Shown: in pieces, positions 63,791 to 64,000 of the stretch
How the letters are laid out: each line of letters opens with the position of its first letter
How positions within the stretch are numbered: position 1 is the stretch's first letter
Assembly (NCBI RefSeq): GCF_034702125.1
Contig: NC_085872.1
Location: 26,960,002-27,024,001 of the forward strand
Source: Engraulis encrasicolus
Lineage: Eukaryota > Chordata > Actinopteri > Clupeiformes > Engraulidae
Reading direction: 5' to 3'
DNA length: 64,000 nt
Program-made: the position numbers and the translations under genes
Notes under the pieces: generated by a model
What the model saw: the letters and a program-made list of their open reading frames with translations, nothing else
Told to the model about the DNA's origin: nothing
The model's database searches: none

Positions 63791-64000
63791 CGGAATTACA
63801 ATAAATCCAGTCGTTCCACGCATGCTCGTTGACCACATGATGGCGCCAAGAGACCGTGCTCTTTGCCAGTGAGAAAAACATGGCGGCACTTCCTGTTGAT
63901 TTTCACATGAAAGTTTTGCTTAATTTAAAGTCCCTAAGCGACTATAAATGTTGTGGCTTCCATATATTGATGTAAAAGTGCCCCACGAAGTAATGAAGCA
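63791..64000. other. Window end, possible promoter-proximal sequence
   Basis: Contains ATGATGGCGCCAAGAGACC and AACATGGCGGCACTTCC, the second resembling a YY1 motif (AAXATGGCGGC) plus an ETS-like ACTTCC, as at TATA-less vertebrate promoters. No ORF of length within the window. Confidence 0.3.

Overview
This window is eukaryotic and almost certainly from a teleost fish. It has a spliced gene with GT-AG introns, AATAAA signals, tRNA-derived SINE heads, dinucleotide microsatellites and a dense, nested mix of hAT, Tc1, Ty3/Gypsy, L1 and RTE-like elements. There is one 100-N assembly gap and one single N. Nothing bacterial is present: no operons, no ribosome-binding sites, no CRISPR.

Layout. 1-5.2 kb has no recognisable gene; a foldback repeat lies at 4.6-5.1 kb. 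5.2-14.2 kb is a near-complete Ty3/Gypsy retrotransposon on the minus strand, with two ~1.79 kb LTRs, intact Gag and intact Pol joined by a textbook -1 frameshift site. 14.2-16.6 kb holds a hairpin MITE and an unrecognised 218-codon ORF. 16.6-22.4 kb is a solo LTR of a second family (B, target duplication CTGT) split by a complete small LTR element of a third family (A, target duplication TTAG) that codes only for a twin zinc-knuckle protein. 23.7-25.7 kb has a SINE and a hAT element carrying a Helentron-like element with a nuclear-receptor-motif tandem array. 26-40.5 kb is one dead L1 on the minus strand, opened by four later insertions: a hAT element, a family-A solo LTR, an AT-rich palindromic tandem-array element and a Helentron-like element. 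40.9-48 kb contains hAT pieces, an RTE-like LINE with a LINE-tail insertion and a tandem duplication, two hAT elements with perfect 8-bp target duplications, and a long-TIR element ending at the gap. 51.8-59.3 kb holds the last six visible exons of a vwa7-like host gene (plus strand). Its largest intron contains a hAT MITE, itself split by an internally deleted Gypsy copy. 59.3-64 kb is 3'UTR, Tc1 remnants and further repeats.

How the parts relate. The only convincing host gene is the vwa7-like one; the exons in view encode the extracellular Ig/beta-sandwich-like C-terminal half and a hydrophobic tail, without the vWA domain. Everything else is mobile DNA, and target duplications plus interrupted reading frames give a clear relative insertion order at three nested sites. 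The most unusual signals are the complete frameshift cassette (slippery heptamer, stop, 8-nt spacer, 9-bp stem and possible pseudoknot), a shared TGGCGTAGTC motif that is the primer-binding site of one Gypsy family but lies inside the LTR 3' end of three others, and the tandem-array elements.
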